Below are positions 40,404 through 52,068 of a DNA stretch of 64,000 bases, piece by piece. Within the stretch, counting starts at the first letter, position 1, and each line of letters opens with the position of its first letter. The stretch is from positions 1,214,501 through 1,278,500 of the forward strand of contig CAMRHE010000352.1 of the NCBI GenBank assembly GCA_947044405.1, written 5' to 3'. Position numbers and translations under genes: made by a program. The stretch comes from Leptodactylus fallax. Its lineage: Eukaryota; Chordata; Amphibia; Anura; Leptodactylidae. The notes beneath the pieces were generated by a model, which did not search any database, was not told the DNA's origin, and saw nothing but the letters and a program-made list of their open reading frames with translations.

Positions 40404-41475
40404 CACATTGGTAGGCCAAATCCAAGACCTATCAGGTCATACACAACAATGGATTATCCAAAAATAAACTATGATCCAAAATGATAATCACAATAATACA
40501 TTAATAAATTAATATATAACTTTTAATAAATTAAATTAAAAAGTAAATGTCACAACAACATGTAACCACCCTAAAACAGCACAGTTAATTTGCCCTCAGG
40601 TATATCATACCCTAAGGTATGTTTGGCACTCGATATACCTGGTGTGGGTATATCTAGCGTTCTAACTGTGCTATTTCCCCATACTTATGGCCACTTTTTG
40701 ATACATCATGGTGTTGTTTTGTGCCGGTGATTAGTTATCTGATATTTGTAACACCATAAGGAGTTTAGTTGTACTACCTATATTTGTGCAATGCTTTTTG
40801 ATGGTTAACACTTGATTTTAGTGGTTGCATATTCTACATTTGGCACAGCGTGGTAGCTTTGTTGTGGTTCCATTTTGCATATCTTAGACTTTCATTAACC
40901 AACTTTATCCCCTGATGAATTTAGCGAAACATGCATGTCGGGATTGCATGCTTGGTTATTTTTATTTGTGCTAGGTGTATTTAGTTTTGTTTGTTTTTTG
41001 TTCTCTTTATATCATTTATTTGAAGGGATTTGATAGGGATTGTTTATTTTAGGGCCAGGTTCCAGTCGGGGGCACTTGCTATTTAGGGCGGTGGCCCCGA
41101 GTTAGGACTATAGGGTCAATTTAGTGTTTTGATATATAGGGTGCAATAGGGATAGTTCAGATACTATTTAGCCCGTTATTACTGTTGTTACTATTGAACC
41201 GTGGACCATGTCACCCCTCTTCCCTTCTGGTATTTGTTACTCAGCAACACAGGCATCATCTGAATCACGGTAAGTGTCTGGTTGGTTTATCCTATTTCGG
41301 GCTGCCGTGCCTGTTTTTTGTCTGCTGTTTTTGTCTTGAAATTATATATCTGATATTTTGAGGGCAAATTAACTGTGCTGTTTTAGGGTTGGTTACATGT
41401 TGTTGTGACATTTTTTTATTTAATTTATATATTAAATTTATTAATGTATTATTGTGATGAACACATTGGTAGGCC
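40404..41475 (+). mobile_element. PLE-3 tail with inverted arms and 14-bp TSD
   Basis: Two exact copies of cacattggtaggcc (40404-40417 and 41462-41475) flank 1044 bp. Arms at 40487-40598 and 41359-41458 are reverse complements with some gaps. The middle holds cccctgatgaatttagcgaa (about 40910), a PLE 3'-end motif. No ORF. Confidence 0.8.
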
Positions 41476-43384
41476 CCCTTCCATCATCACTACTTAGACT
41501 CACCTGACCCGCATAAATTATAATTCCCCTCAGTAGCCATTCACACAGTTAAAATGCCCCTGCAGTGGCTCCATTTAATATAATAGCCCATCACACATTA
41601 ACCTGCACCCCCATGTCCACCCTCCTGGTTGCCACCACAGTTTCAGGTCCCTCTAACGTTTATTTGGTTTTCCTCTCATATTTAAAGAGGTTTTCCAGGA
41701 TTATGATATTGATCACTGTGACCACAGAGTGCTATATACTGTAGCTTTTTTCAGGTTTCAATATAATATTGTTGCACATGTGACTTCTGAATTTTTTTTT
41801 TTTTTTAGCCTTTCTCCCAGGGAGCTAGAACTTACAATCACTGGATGACTTGTACCACAGAACGCAATACTACTGAATTGCAGTCTATGCTATATGCCCT
41901 GTATTACTAGTGAGCCCTGCCTCAGATTAGACCTAATAATATTGCTGTGGAAGATCTGGAAAACTTCAGAAGGCTTCAAGCTGCCATAGTAACCCAAGGA
42001 CTCAAACAAAAGTAATCTGAACCCCTCATATGCTGTGGTTCATGTGTCCGACCACAGCATCTTAGGAGTCAAATGACTGATATAACAGCAGAGAAACTGT
42101 AGCTATGGCAACCCTCAACTAAATGGGCAGCATATTTAAATAGAGTGGCAATATCTGCTGTAAAAGTATAGCTGATGTCAGCAAGTTCAAGGAAAATTCT
42201 CATGTTCATCCTATGTTCGCCTGTGATCTGCGCAAACCAGGACCCACACACACAACACTCTCTGACAGGACAAGTGCTAGGCTCATTTTCATACAGACTA
42301 AGTGTAAGGGCATACAGGACTGAAACCAAAGATCTGCAGCGTTTCTGCAACAGAAAAAAAAAATGCACAAAATGGATAGTTTCTTTTTTTTTTAATCTCT
42401 CATTCAGAAAATGTTGCAAATTTACCTCTTTGTATAACAAAGGTCAGATTCTGCTGTGAATTTTTCTCAGCAACCATCAAGATGAGATTTACTAGACGTG
42501 ACCCAGTTTGCAGGGACTTTTACTGTAAGAGTTTGGCAGTGTCAACAAGGCAGCGTTTTTCACTCTGTGTCCCCAGTCTAATAGTTGAATATATCAGCAG
42601 CAAGAAGGCAAAACAAACAAAAAAAAAAAAAAAGTATGTTCACTATGTGACACAAACAACAGCATAAAAGTATTTTAGGAGTGACTCCCTTAAAGAGGGC
42701 CTTTTATGTCCTCTAAGATGTGGCATATTATATACTGCTGCAAAGACAAATATTAGTACCGTTAGCTTCGGCTACCGAGATCACTACACTGTCAGAGGGA
42801 CAAGCCTCACCGCTCAGCGTCTAAAAATCTGCAACAGAAAAATGCACCAGATATTTTGCTGCAGATTTTCTACAAATTTCCCTGCAATGAAAATCAGCAG
42901 CATAAATTGCAACCACAGGCCTGTTTTAGCTGCAGATATTTTCAGCAATGTGTGAATGATATTTATTAAAAAGGTACCTCCAGGAAAAAATTTTTTCCTT
43001 GAGGTCAGGGAAGATGAAAAAAAAAAAAAAAAAGGCAAAAAAAACAAAAAACGCACTAATGTGTTGTCGCACATAACCACTGAGGCCAATCACTGGCCCC
43101 GTACTTCACAGGTTATGTATGTGTGTGATGTCCCAGTCCATTCCTTAGGCCACTCATTGGCCTCAACGGTGACGTGTGTCGAGGACTTCCGGCTCGAACA
43201 GCGCTGGGGACTAGAGAAAAGATTCCAAATGTGCTGGAATCAGTGGAGCAGTGTCTATTAACAGATGCTAAGAACTTGAATTGGTAGAGATGGTTAATGG
43301 TCCTTTGTAAAACAATACAACCCACTACAGATCCACAGGGAAAATCACCCAACTTTCCCAAACTGCTGAATGGCATGTATGTGC
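41476..43384. other. Intergenic DNA with two repeat copies
   Basis: A repeat starting tttaaagaggttttccagga lies at about 41684-41990. A copy of the 'gaggccaat-cactggcc' CpG-rich repeat lies at about 42955-43240 (related to 53160-53520). Otherwise nothing coding is supported. Confidence 0.5.
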
Positions 43385-44189
43385 ACTTATGCTTTCATAA
43401 TTTCCCTCTTTCCTACATCCTTGCAATACCATGCATATTTACCTTTCAGGAGCTTTGGAAAGCTGAGTAACAGCCAACAGATAATAAGGACAATAATGAG
43501 GTCAGACTACCTGATACTATATACACTAAATATTATGGGACACCATGCCAGATTTGCTTTTTCATGGTCCCGGTAAAACTGGTTAACATACCAGGTAATG
43601 CTGAATATTAAAAATGGTTCAGGAATCCGGAAAAGTTGGACAGCATAGCATGTGGAGCTGTGATATGGAATATTGTGTCAAATCATGTCAGATGTGCTTT
43701 TCAGGATCCTGGGAAATCTAGATAGCAGAGATAATGCTGTAATAGGGACTGCTGAAGCAATCTCCAGTAAGTCTCCCGCACTGCCTTAAAATAATGCTTT
43801 CAGATGTGTATCAGATTTACCTTTCAAGGTTCTGGGAAAGCTGTGTAACATACCAGGTAATGCAGTAATAGGGACTGCAGAATAATAAATATACTTAAAT
43901 AAATGTTCCTGTTTGCTCCCAACTCATGCCAAAGCTTGCTAGATTTACCTTTCAAAGTTCTGAGAAAACTGGGTAAGCACAGCACATGGATCTGTAGTAG
44001 GGAAAACTGAATATTATATGTATCTAAATAAATCTCACTACTTTTCCATAACTGATCCACACCTTATGTGGATTTCCTTCAAGCTCACAGGAAAGGTGTC
44101 AACACTGTAATAGGGACTGATTACTACTAAATATGCCAAAATAAGTAACCCTCCTAGCAACACAATTGTACTAAATTTTATATAATATA
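43385..44189. repeat. Degenerate tandem array, about 125-bp period, left part
   Basis: The anchor cctttcaaggttctgggaaa recurs, decayed, at about 43443, 43558, 43697, 43821, 43949 and 44076. Each anchor is followed by agctg-gtaac and then taatgctgtaataggga. An extra half unit lies at 43617. Confidence 0.75.
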
Positions 44190-44191
44190 TA

Positions 44192-45839
44192 CAGTCATAT
44201 GAAAAAGTTTGGGCACCCCTATTAATCTTAATCATTTTTAGTTCTAAATATTTGGGTGTTTGCAACAGCCATTTCAATTTGATATATCTAATGAATGATG
44301 GACACAGTAATATTTCAGGATTGAAATGAGGTTTATTGTACTAACAGAAAATGTGCAATATGCATTAAACCAAAATTTGACCGGTGCAAAAGTATGGGCA
44401 CCTCAACAGAAAAGTGACATTAATATTTAGTAGATCCTCCTTTTGCAAAAATAACAGCCTCTAGTCGCTTCCTGTAGCTTTTAATCAGTTCCTGGATCCT
44501 GGATGAAGGTATTTTTGACCATTCCTCTTTACAAAACAATTCCAGTTCAGTTAAGTTTGATGGTCGCCGAGCATGGATAGCCCGCTTCAAATTATCCCAC
44601 AGATGTTCAATGATATTCAGGTCTGGGGACTGGGATGGCCATTCCAGAACATTGTAATTGTTCCTCTGCATGAATGCCTGAGTAGATTTGGAGCTGTGTT
44701 TTGGATCATTGTCTTGCTGAAATATCCATCCCCGGCGTAACTTCAAATTCGTCACTGATTCTTGTACATTATTCTCAAGAATCTGCTGATACTGAGTTGA
44801 ATCCATGCGACCCTCAACTTTAACAAGATTCCCGGTGCCGGCATTGGCCACACAGCCCCAAAGCATGATGGAACCTCCACCAAATTTTACAGTGGGTAGC
44901 AAGTGTTTTTCTTGGAATGCTGTGTTTTTTGGACGCCATGCATAACGCCTTTTTGTATGACCAAACAACTCAATCTTTGTTTCATCAGTCCACAGGACCT
45001 TCTTCCAAAATGAAGCTGGCTTGTCCAAATGTGCTTTTGCATACCTCAGGCGACTCTGTTTGTGGCGTGCTTTCAGAAACGGCTTCTTTCGCATCACTCT
45101 CCCATACAGCTTCTCCTTGTGCAAAGTGTGCTGTATTGTTGACCGATGCACAGTGACACCATCTGCAGCAAGATGATGCTGCAGCTCTTTGGAGGTGGTC
45201 TGTGGATTGTCCTTGACTGTTCTCACCATTCTTCTTCTCTGCCTTTCTGATATTTTTCTTGGCCTGCCACTTCTGGGCTTAACAAGAACTGTCCCTGTGG
45301 TCTTCCATTTCCTTACTATGTTCCTCACAGTGGAAACTGACAGGTTAAATCTCTGAGACAACTTTTTGTATCCTTCCCCTGAACAACTATGTTGAACAGT
45401 CTTTGTTTTCAGATCATTTGAGAGTTGTTTTGAGGAGCCCATGATGCCACTCTTCAGAGGAGATTCAAATAGGAGAACAACTTGCAATTGGCCACCTTAA
45501 ATACCTTTTCTCATGATTGGATACACCTGGCTATGAAGTTCAAAGCTCAGTGAGGTTACAAAACCAATTTTGTGCTTCAGTAAGTCAGTAAAAAGTAGTT
45601 AGGAGTATTCAAATCAATAAAATGATAAGGGTACCCAAATTTTTGCACCGGTCAAATTTTGGTTTAATGCATATTGCACATTTTCTGTTAGTACAATAAA
45701 CCTCATTTCAATCCTGAAATATTACTGTGTCCATCAGTTATTAGATATATCAAATTGAAATGGCTGTTGCAAACACCCAAATATTTAGAACTAAAAATTA
45801 TTAAGATTAATAGGGGTGCCCAAACTTTTTCATATGACT

Positions 45840-45840
<1 letters not shown>
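44192..45840 (-). mobile_element. Tc1/mariner family C, copy C2 (intact transposase)
   Basis: The left terminus is cagtcatatgaaaaagttt (44192) and the right is catatgactg (45840). The left TA is at 44190-44191. The right flank reads tttatata, so the expected TA is lost or merged into the microsatellite. Inverted ends are about 200 bp. Confidence 0.95.
44420..45442 (-). CDS. Tc1 transposase, family C (copy C2), apparently intact
   Basis: This is an open frame of 340 codons from MGSSKQLSNDLK (ATG at 45440-45442), with an upstream in-frame ATG at 45487. The shorter start gives the usual length of Tc1 transposases. Counting from the upstream ATG: paired-like HTH domains at about residues 20-120, the minor-groove linker GRPRK at 74-78, and catalytic D168 (LWTDETK), D259 (QQDNDPKH) and E294 (NIIEHLW). 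Spacing is 34. All conserved core residues I can check are present, including FGGGSIMLWG. At nine sites where it differs from copy C1, it has the more typical residue at most. This is the best candidate in the window for a functional transposase. Confidence 0.95.
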   Translation of the reverse strand: MGSSKQLSNDLKTKTVQHSCSGEGYKKLSQRFNLSVSTVRNIVRKWKTTGTVLVKPRSGRPRKISERQRRRMVRTVKDNPQTTSKELQHHLAADGVTVHRSTIQHTLHKEKLYGRVMRKKPFLKARHKQSRLRYAKAHLDKPASFWKKVLWTDETKIELFGHTKRRYAWRPKNTAFQEKHLLPTVKFGGGSIMLWGCVANAGTGNLVKVEGRMDSTQYQQILENNVQESVTNLKLRRGWIFQQDNDPKHSSKSTQAFMQRNNYNVLEWPSQSPDLNIIEHLWDNLKRAIHARRPSNLTELELFCKEEWSKIPSSRIQELIKSYRKRLEAVIFAKGGSTKY

Positions 45841-45842
<2 letters not shown>

Positions 45843-45900
<58 letters not shown>

Positions 45901-45925
45901 TACATACACACACACACACACACAC
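45843..45925. repeat. TA then CA microsatellite
   Basis: A (TA)n tract at 45843-45886 grades into (CA)n to 45925, between the right end of Tc1-C2 and the left end of Tc1-A3. Confidence 0.97.
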
Positions 45926-45932
45926 CTAAATA

Positions 45933-47567
45933 CAGTGCCTTGTGAAAGTATTCAGCCCCCTTGAACTTTTCAACCTTTTGCCACATTTCAGGCCTCAAAC
46001 ATAAAGATATAAAATTTTAATTTTTTGGTGAAGAATCAACAATAAGTGGGACACAATTGTGAAGTGGAATGAAATTTATTGGTTATTTTAAACTTTTGTA
46101 AAAAATAAAAAAACTGAAAAATGGGGCGTGCAATATTAGTCAGCCCCTTTACTTTCAGTGCAGCAAACTCACTCCAGAAGTTCAGTGAGGATCTCTGAAT
46201 GATCCAATGTTGTCCTAAATGACTGATGATGATAAATATAATCCACCAATGTGTAATCAAGTCTCCGTATAAATGCACCTGCTCTGTGATAGTCTCAGGA
46301 TTCTGTTTAAAGCGCAGAGAGCATCATGAAGACCAAGGAACACACCAGCCAGGTCCGTGATACTGTTGTGGAGAAGTTTAAAGCCGGATTTGGATACAAA
46401 AAGATTTCCCAAACTTTAAACATCCCAAGGAGCACTGTGCAAGCGATCATATTGAAATGGAAGGAGTATCAGACCACTGCAAATCTACTAAGACCCAGCC
46501 GTCGCTCTAAACTTTCATCTCAAACAAGGAGAAGACTGATCAGAGATGCAGCCAAGAGGCCCATGATCACTCTGGATGAACTGCAGAGATCTACAGCTGA
46601 GGTGGGAGAGTCTGTCCATAGGACAACAATCAGTCGTACACTGCACAAATCTGGCCTTTATGGAAGTGTGGCAAGAAGAAAGCCATTTCTCAAAGATATC
46701 CATAAAAAGTCTCGTTTAAAGTTTGCCACAAGCCACCTGGGAGACACACCAAACATTTGGAAGAAGGTGCTCTGGTCAGATGAAACCAAAATCGAACTTT
46801 TTGGCCACAATGCAAAACGATATGTTTGGCGTAAAAGCAACACAGCTCATCACCCTGAACACACCATCCCCACTGTCAAACATGGTGGTGGTGGCAGCAT
46901 CATGGTTTGGGCCTGCTTTTCTTCAGCAGGGACAGGGAAGATGGTTAAAATTGATGGGAAGATGGATGGAGCCAAATACAGGACCATTCTGGAAGAAAAC
47001 CTGTTGGATTCTGCAAAAGACCTGAGACTGGGACGGAGATTTATCTTCCAACAAGACAATGATCCCAAACATAAAGCAAAATCTACAATGGAATGGTTCA
47101 CAAATAAACGTATCCAGGTGTTAGAATGGCCAAGTCAAAGTCCAGACCTGAATCCAATCGAGAATCTGTAGAAAGAGCTGAAAACTGCTGTTCACAAACG
47201 CTCTCCATCCAATCTCACTGAGCTCGAGCTGTTTTCCAAGGAAGAATGGGCAAGAATTTCAGTCTCTCGATGTGCAAAACTGATAGAGACATACCCCAAG
47301 CGACTTGCTGCTGTAATTGCATCAAAAGGTGGCGCTACAAAGTATTAACTTAAGGGGGCCGAAAATTTGGCACGCCCCACTTTTCAGTTTTTTATTTTTT
47401 ACAAAAGTTTAAAATATCCAATAAATTTCGTTCCACTTCACAATTGTGTCCCACTTGTTTTTGATTCTTCACCAAAAAATTTAAATTTTATATCTTTATG
47501 TTTGAAGCCTGAAATGTGGCAAAAGGTTGAAAAGTTCAAGGGGGCAGAATACTTTCGCAAGGCACTG
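45933..47567 (+). mobile_element. Tc1/mariner family A, copy A3
   Basis: The termini are cagtgccttgtgaaag and the inverse ending ggcactg at 47567. TA flanks lie at 45931-45932 and 47568-47569. Inserted next to the microsatellite, in the 125-bp tandem array. Confidence 0.95.
46326..47348 (+). pseudogene. Tc1 transposase, family A (copy A3), one nonsense
   Basis: A 340-codon frame from MKTKEHTSQVRDTVVEKF to GATKY is broken only by TAG at 47169-47171, where copy A2 has TGG (Trp of ENLWKEL). The HTH domains, WSDETKIELFG, QQDNDPKH and the Glu of NPIENL are present, spacing 34. It encodes Arg (CGA) where A2 has its stop. Except for this one stop it is full length. The stop lies just after the catalytic Glu. 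Confidence 0.95.
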
Positions 47568-47569
47568 TA

Positions 47570-47735
47570 ATTCATTGACTTGACAGATATGCCTTTCAGG
47601 AACCCATGAAAGCTGGATGACATACTAGTTAGTGCTGTAATAAAAATTACTAAATCAAAATCTATCTATCTATATAAACCCCTCCCTCAGTTATGACACA
47701 ACAATATAGTTTTGCCTTTAGAAATCTAGGAAAGT
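47570..47735. repeat. Degenerate tandem array, right part
   Basis: Anchors at about 47592 (gcctttcaggaacccatgaa) and 47715 continue the array of 43385-44189 after the two Tc1 insertions, with spacing of about 123 bp. Confidence 0.7.
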
Positions 47736-48199
47736 TGGTTTTTTTGTTCACACAAAGATTAAAACAACAAACATGTAATCCTCTCGTCAGTGTAATGCCT
47801 GCCATGGAGATGCACTTTTTCCATTATATTCAATGGTACTCCATTATGGCATAGGGGGGCTTCTTAGTAATAAGCCCTTCCCCTTCAAACTTCCTGTGAT
47901 GACATGCTCATGCTCCTAGCACATGTTTAGCCAACGATGGTGCTACAGGGAGGCAAGAAGTACGGTCTAACCTGTAGATCTGCAAGATTTCCTCCGAACT
48001 GCTAAAAGCAATAGTTTAGTCGTTAATCCTGTACACATAACTACAGATGAACTATATAATGATTTGTTTTTCTTCGTTTTCAGGGTTTTTAAGAAGACAA
48101 GCAGATAATACAATATAAAATGTAAAAAGCCTGTTTTTACAAATGTGAATCTACAGTACAAAGAGTACCATGCTCAACTTCAGCAAGCTCTTTAAAACA

Positions 48200-49576
48200 A
48201 CCCATTCTTTAACCCCTTCCTGCCGAAGCCAGTTTTTGAATTCCTGCCAGAGCTCGATTTTTCAAATCTGACATGTGTCACTTTATGAAGTGATAACTTT
48301 GGAACAAGTGATTTTGTTTTTTCGTGACACATTGTACTTCGTCTTACTGGTTAATTTTGGTCGATAAGTTTTGTGTTTAATTATGAAAAAATAGAAAATC
48401 TGGTGGAAATTTGGAAAAATATGCATTTCAAGAAGTTTGAAATGATGTGCTTTGCATACAGATAGTCAAACCACCCAAATTAAATAAATTTAATGTACCA
48501 TATTTATGCTTTATTTTGGCATCAAAATGTAATCACCCTTTAATTTTTTACAGACATAAGGCTTACAAGTCAAACAACAATATTCTAAATTTTCAAGAAC
48601 ATTTCCAAAGCTCATTTTTCAAGGGACTAATCCAGATATGAAGGAGTTTTGAAAGTCCCCTGTATTAGAAACACCCATAAATCATCCCATTTTCAAAACT
48701 GCACCCCTTAAATAAGCCAAAACAGCATATACAAAGTATTTCAACCCTGTAAGCGTTTAACAGGAATGGAGGCAAAATTTACAAGTTTCATTTTCTTTTA
48801 CCAATATGTTCCTATAGCCATAGTATTTACACATTCACATGAAGTTAAAGGAGAAAATGCATCCCACAATTTGTTATGCAAGTTCTCCCAACTACCACAG
48901 TACCCCGCATGTGAATGTAAATTGATATATGGGCACACAGCAAGACGCAGAAGGGAAGATGAGCTTTGGAGGGCAGATTTTGCTGTGATCAATTTGTCGC
49001 ATTTACAGAGCCCTTGAGGTACCAAAACAGTGAAAACCTTTACAAAGTGACCCCAATTTGTAAACTAGACCCCTCAAGGAATTTATCAAGGGGTATAGTG
49101 AGTGAGTATTTTGACCCTACAGGTTTTTCACTGAATTTACTACCATAGGGACGTGAAAATGAAAAATGACCGTTTTTCCTGAACAAATGTCGCTTTAGCC
49201 CCAAATTTTTCATCTTCACAAAGGGTTAAAGGAGAATAACCAACTAACTTTTTACTCCTGAATATGACAATATCCCATATGTGCTGGTACACTGATGTAC
49301 AGGCAGGGCTTGAAACGGAAAAAGCGCTAATTGGCTTTGGAAGGACAAGTTTTGCTGGAATCATTTTCAGGTACAGTACCATGTCCCAGATGCAGAGCCC
49401 CTGAGGTGCCAAAACAGTGGAAGCCCCTCAAAAGTGACCCCATTTTGGAAACTAGACCCTTCAAGGAATTTATTAAGGGGTATAGTGAGTACTTTGACAC
49501 AATTCTGTGAAAGACAGTACGTCTTTCACAGAATTGGGCCATAAAAATGGAAAATTACATTCTTATCGATAAAATG
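48200..49576. repeat. Tandemly arranged dispersed repeat, period about 390 bp
   Basis: The blocks caaggaatttat-aaggggta with preceding gaccc-cattttggaaactaga recur at about 49060 and 49450, and again decayed at 51400 after Tc1-B2. The upstream part (48200-48760) starts ttaaccccttcctgccgaag. It is non-coding. Confidence 0.65.
49501..49535. repeat. Perfect 15-bp palindrome
   Basis: The arms aattctgtgaaagac and gtctttcacagaatt flank a 5-nt spacer, agtac. It lies where other units of the repeat have only the right arm (tttttcactgaattt). Confidence 0.9.
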
Positions 49577-49578
49577 TA

Positions 49579-51090
49579 CAGTGGGGGAAAAAAAGTATTT
49601 AGCCAGCCACCAATTGTGCAAGTTCTCCCACTTAAAAAGATGAGAGAGGCCTGTAATTGACATCATAGGTAGACCTCAACTATGAGAGTCAAAATGAGAA
49701 AACAAATCCAGAAAATCACAATGTCTGATTTTTTAAGATTTTGCAAATTATGGTGGAAAATAAGTATTTGGTCACCTACAAACAAGCAAGATTTCTGGCT
49801 CTCACAGACCTGTAACTTCTTAAGAGGCTCCTCTGTCCTCCACTCATTACCTGTAGTAATGGCACCTGTTTGAAATTGTTATCAGTATAAAAAAGACACC
49901 TGTCCACAACCTCAAACAGTCACACTCCAAACTCCCCTATGGTGAAGACCAAAGAGCTGTGGAAGGACACCAGAAACAAAATTGTAGACCTGCACCAGGC
50001 TGGGAAGACTGAATCTGCAATAGGCAAGCAACTTGGTGTGAAGAAATCAACTGTGGGAGCAATAATTAGAAAATGGAAGACATACAAGACCACTGATAAT
50101 CCCCCTCGATCAGGGGCTCCATGCAAGATCTCACCCCGTGGGGTCAAAATGATCACAAGAATGGTCAGCAAAAATCCCAGAACCACACGGGGAGACCTAG
50201 TGAATGACCTGCAGAAAGCTGGGACTAACGTAACCAGTACATATCCGGGCCCATCTGAAGTTTGCTAGAAAGCATTTGGATGTTCCAGAAGAGTATTGGA
50301 AAAATGTCATATGGTAAGTAGTACTGTTTGGTAGAAACACAACTCGTCGTGTTTGGAGGAGAGTGAATGCTGAGTTGCATCCAAAGAACACCATACCTAC
50401 TGTGAAACATGGGGGTGGCAACATCATGCTTTGGAGCTGTTTCTCTGCAAAGGGACCAGGACGACTGATCCGTGTACATGAAAGAATGAATGGGACCATG
50501 TATCTTGAGATTTTGAGTTCAAACCTCCTTCCATCAGCAAGGACATTGAAGATGAAACATGGCTGGGTCTTTCAGCATGACAATGATCCCAAGCACACCG
50601 CCAGGACAATGAAGGAGTGGCTTCGTAAGAAGCATTTCAAGGTCCTGGAGTGGCCTAGCCAGTCTCCAGATCTCAACCCCATAGAAAACCTTTGTAGGGA
50701 GTTGAAAGTCCGTGTTGCCCAGCGACAGCCCCAAAACATCACTGCTCTTGAGGAGATCTGCATGGAGGAATGGGCCAACATACCAGCAACAGTGTGTGCC
50801 AACCTTGTGAAGACTTACAGAAAACGTTTGACCTCCGTCATTGCCAACAAAGGAGATATAACAAAGTATTGAGATGAACTTTTGTTATTGACCAAATACT
50901 TATTTTCACCATAATTTGCAAATAAATTCTTTAAAAATCAGACAGACAACGTGATTTTCTGGATTTGTTTTCTCATTTTGTCTCTCATAGTTGAGGTCTA
51001 CCTATGATGTCAATTACAGGCCTCTCTCATCTTTTTAAGTGGGAGAACTTGCACAATTGGTGACTGACTAAATACTTTTTTTCCCCACTG
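49579..51090 (+). mobile_element. Tc1/mariner family B, copy B2
   Basis: The terminus cagtgggggaaaaaaagt at 49579 and the inverse ending ccccactg at 51090. TA flanks lie at 49577-49578 and 51091-51092. It is shorter than B1 because of internal deletions. Confidence 0.95.
49939..50872 (+). pseudogene. Tc1 transposase, family B (copy B2), deleted
   Basis: The N-terminal HTH part ([20 protein letters not shown]) is open to about 50240. There a deletion relative to B1 removes the segment around [11 protein letters not shown] further deletion at about 50310 removes the codons for SDETK, hence the first catalytic Asp. From 50363 the rest is open in another frame: [28 protein letters not shown] and LNPIENL, ending ITKY at 50872. 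It is catalytically dead. Confidence 0.93.
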
Positions 51091-51263
51091 TAGCTTTAAC
51101 CCAAAATGTTTCATTTTTACAAGGGGTTAAAGGAGAAAACGCACCCCGCAATTTCGCTCAACTATGGAAATGCCCCACATGTAGATATAAATTTCAGTAT
51201 AGGCAAACAGCAAGGAAGGAGCACCATTTCACTGAATTTCCCCATTGTGGGGCTATTAAAGGA

Positions 51264-51289
51264 CTATTATTATTATTATTATTATTATT
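51264..51289. repeat. TTA/TAT trinucleotide microsatellite
   Basis: A pure run of tat/tta repeats inside the repeat following Tc1-B2. Confidence 0.9.
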
Positions 51290-51424
51290 GAACTTTTCGG
51301 AGGACAGATTCTGATGGCATTGGTTTCAGGCGCCATGTCAGATTGGCTGAGCCCCTGAGGTACCAGCGCAGTGGAAAGCCCCAATAAATGACTTCATTTT
51401 GGATACTAGATCAGTCAAGGAATT

Positions 51425-52068
51425 TATCGAGTATTGTCTGAGCATACGCTTACATTTTTCTCTCTCAGCTGAGAAAGGGATACTAGAAGGACCTTCTTGA
51501 TTGCCAAAAGTTCCTTCACATTTGAGGACAGGCTTGTCTCCTCCTGAGACCAATGGACCTGATAGTAAAGGCTGCATATATGGCCTCCCCATCTGCATGA
51601 AATGGCATCTGTAGTTACCAGGACTGCATCCTGTAGTGACCATCTAACCTCCCTTTAATGATTGAACTGTGTTCCTGATTAAAAAGATTTTTCTTTCCAG
51701 CGAAAAAAGGAGTTCTGTCCCATCTGTTGATTATGTCCTATTGCAGTGTTCTGGTATAAACTTGAGCCTAGGCCACTGCTGGAATACACGGCGTCAGAAG
51801 ACCCAAAGCAGACATCACTTACCTTGGAGATACCCTTGGATTTTCCGACAGCGTAGGAGTCATGTGAGACACGAACCAGAATATTTTCCCTTGGGAGAAT
51901 GGAACTTGCAGCTGAGAAATCCAAATAAATTCTTAGAAACCTTTTTACTTTTTTTGAGGAGAGGACTGACTTTTTTAAATTAACTTTCCATCCTAGATTT
52001 TGTAAGTGGACAGGATTTCTGTCCTTCGGGTCCTTGTGTAGGCTCGAAGGATAGAAACAGAGCACTAG
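51425..52068 (-). pseudogene. DIRS-type retroelement: RT and RNase H fragment
   Basis: On the minus strand, near 51930-52040, the translation reads HLQNLGWKVNLKKSVLSS, then IYLDFSAASSILPRE. This is the end of a DIRS-like reverse transcriptase. Further down, near 51440-51640, another frame reads QDAVLVTTDAI, then RWGGHI and LSSNVKELLAIKK. This fits the DIRS RNase H (first Asp in TTDA, Glu in KELLA). The two parts are in order, separated by about 150 bp with stops. The tyrosine recombinase and the split repeats of DIRS were not seen, so it is a short, decayed fragment. Confidence 0.8.
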
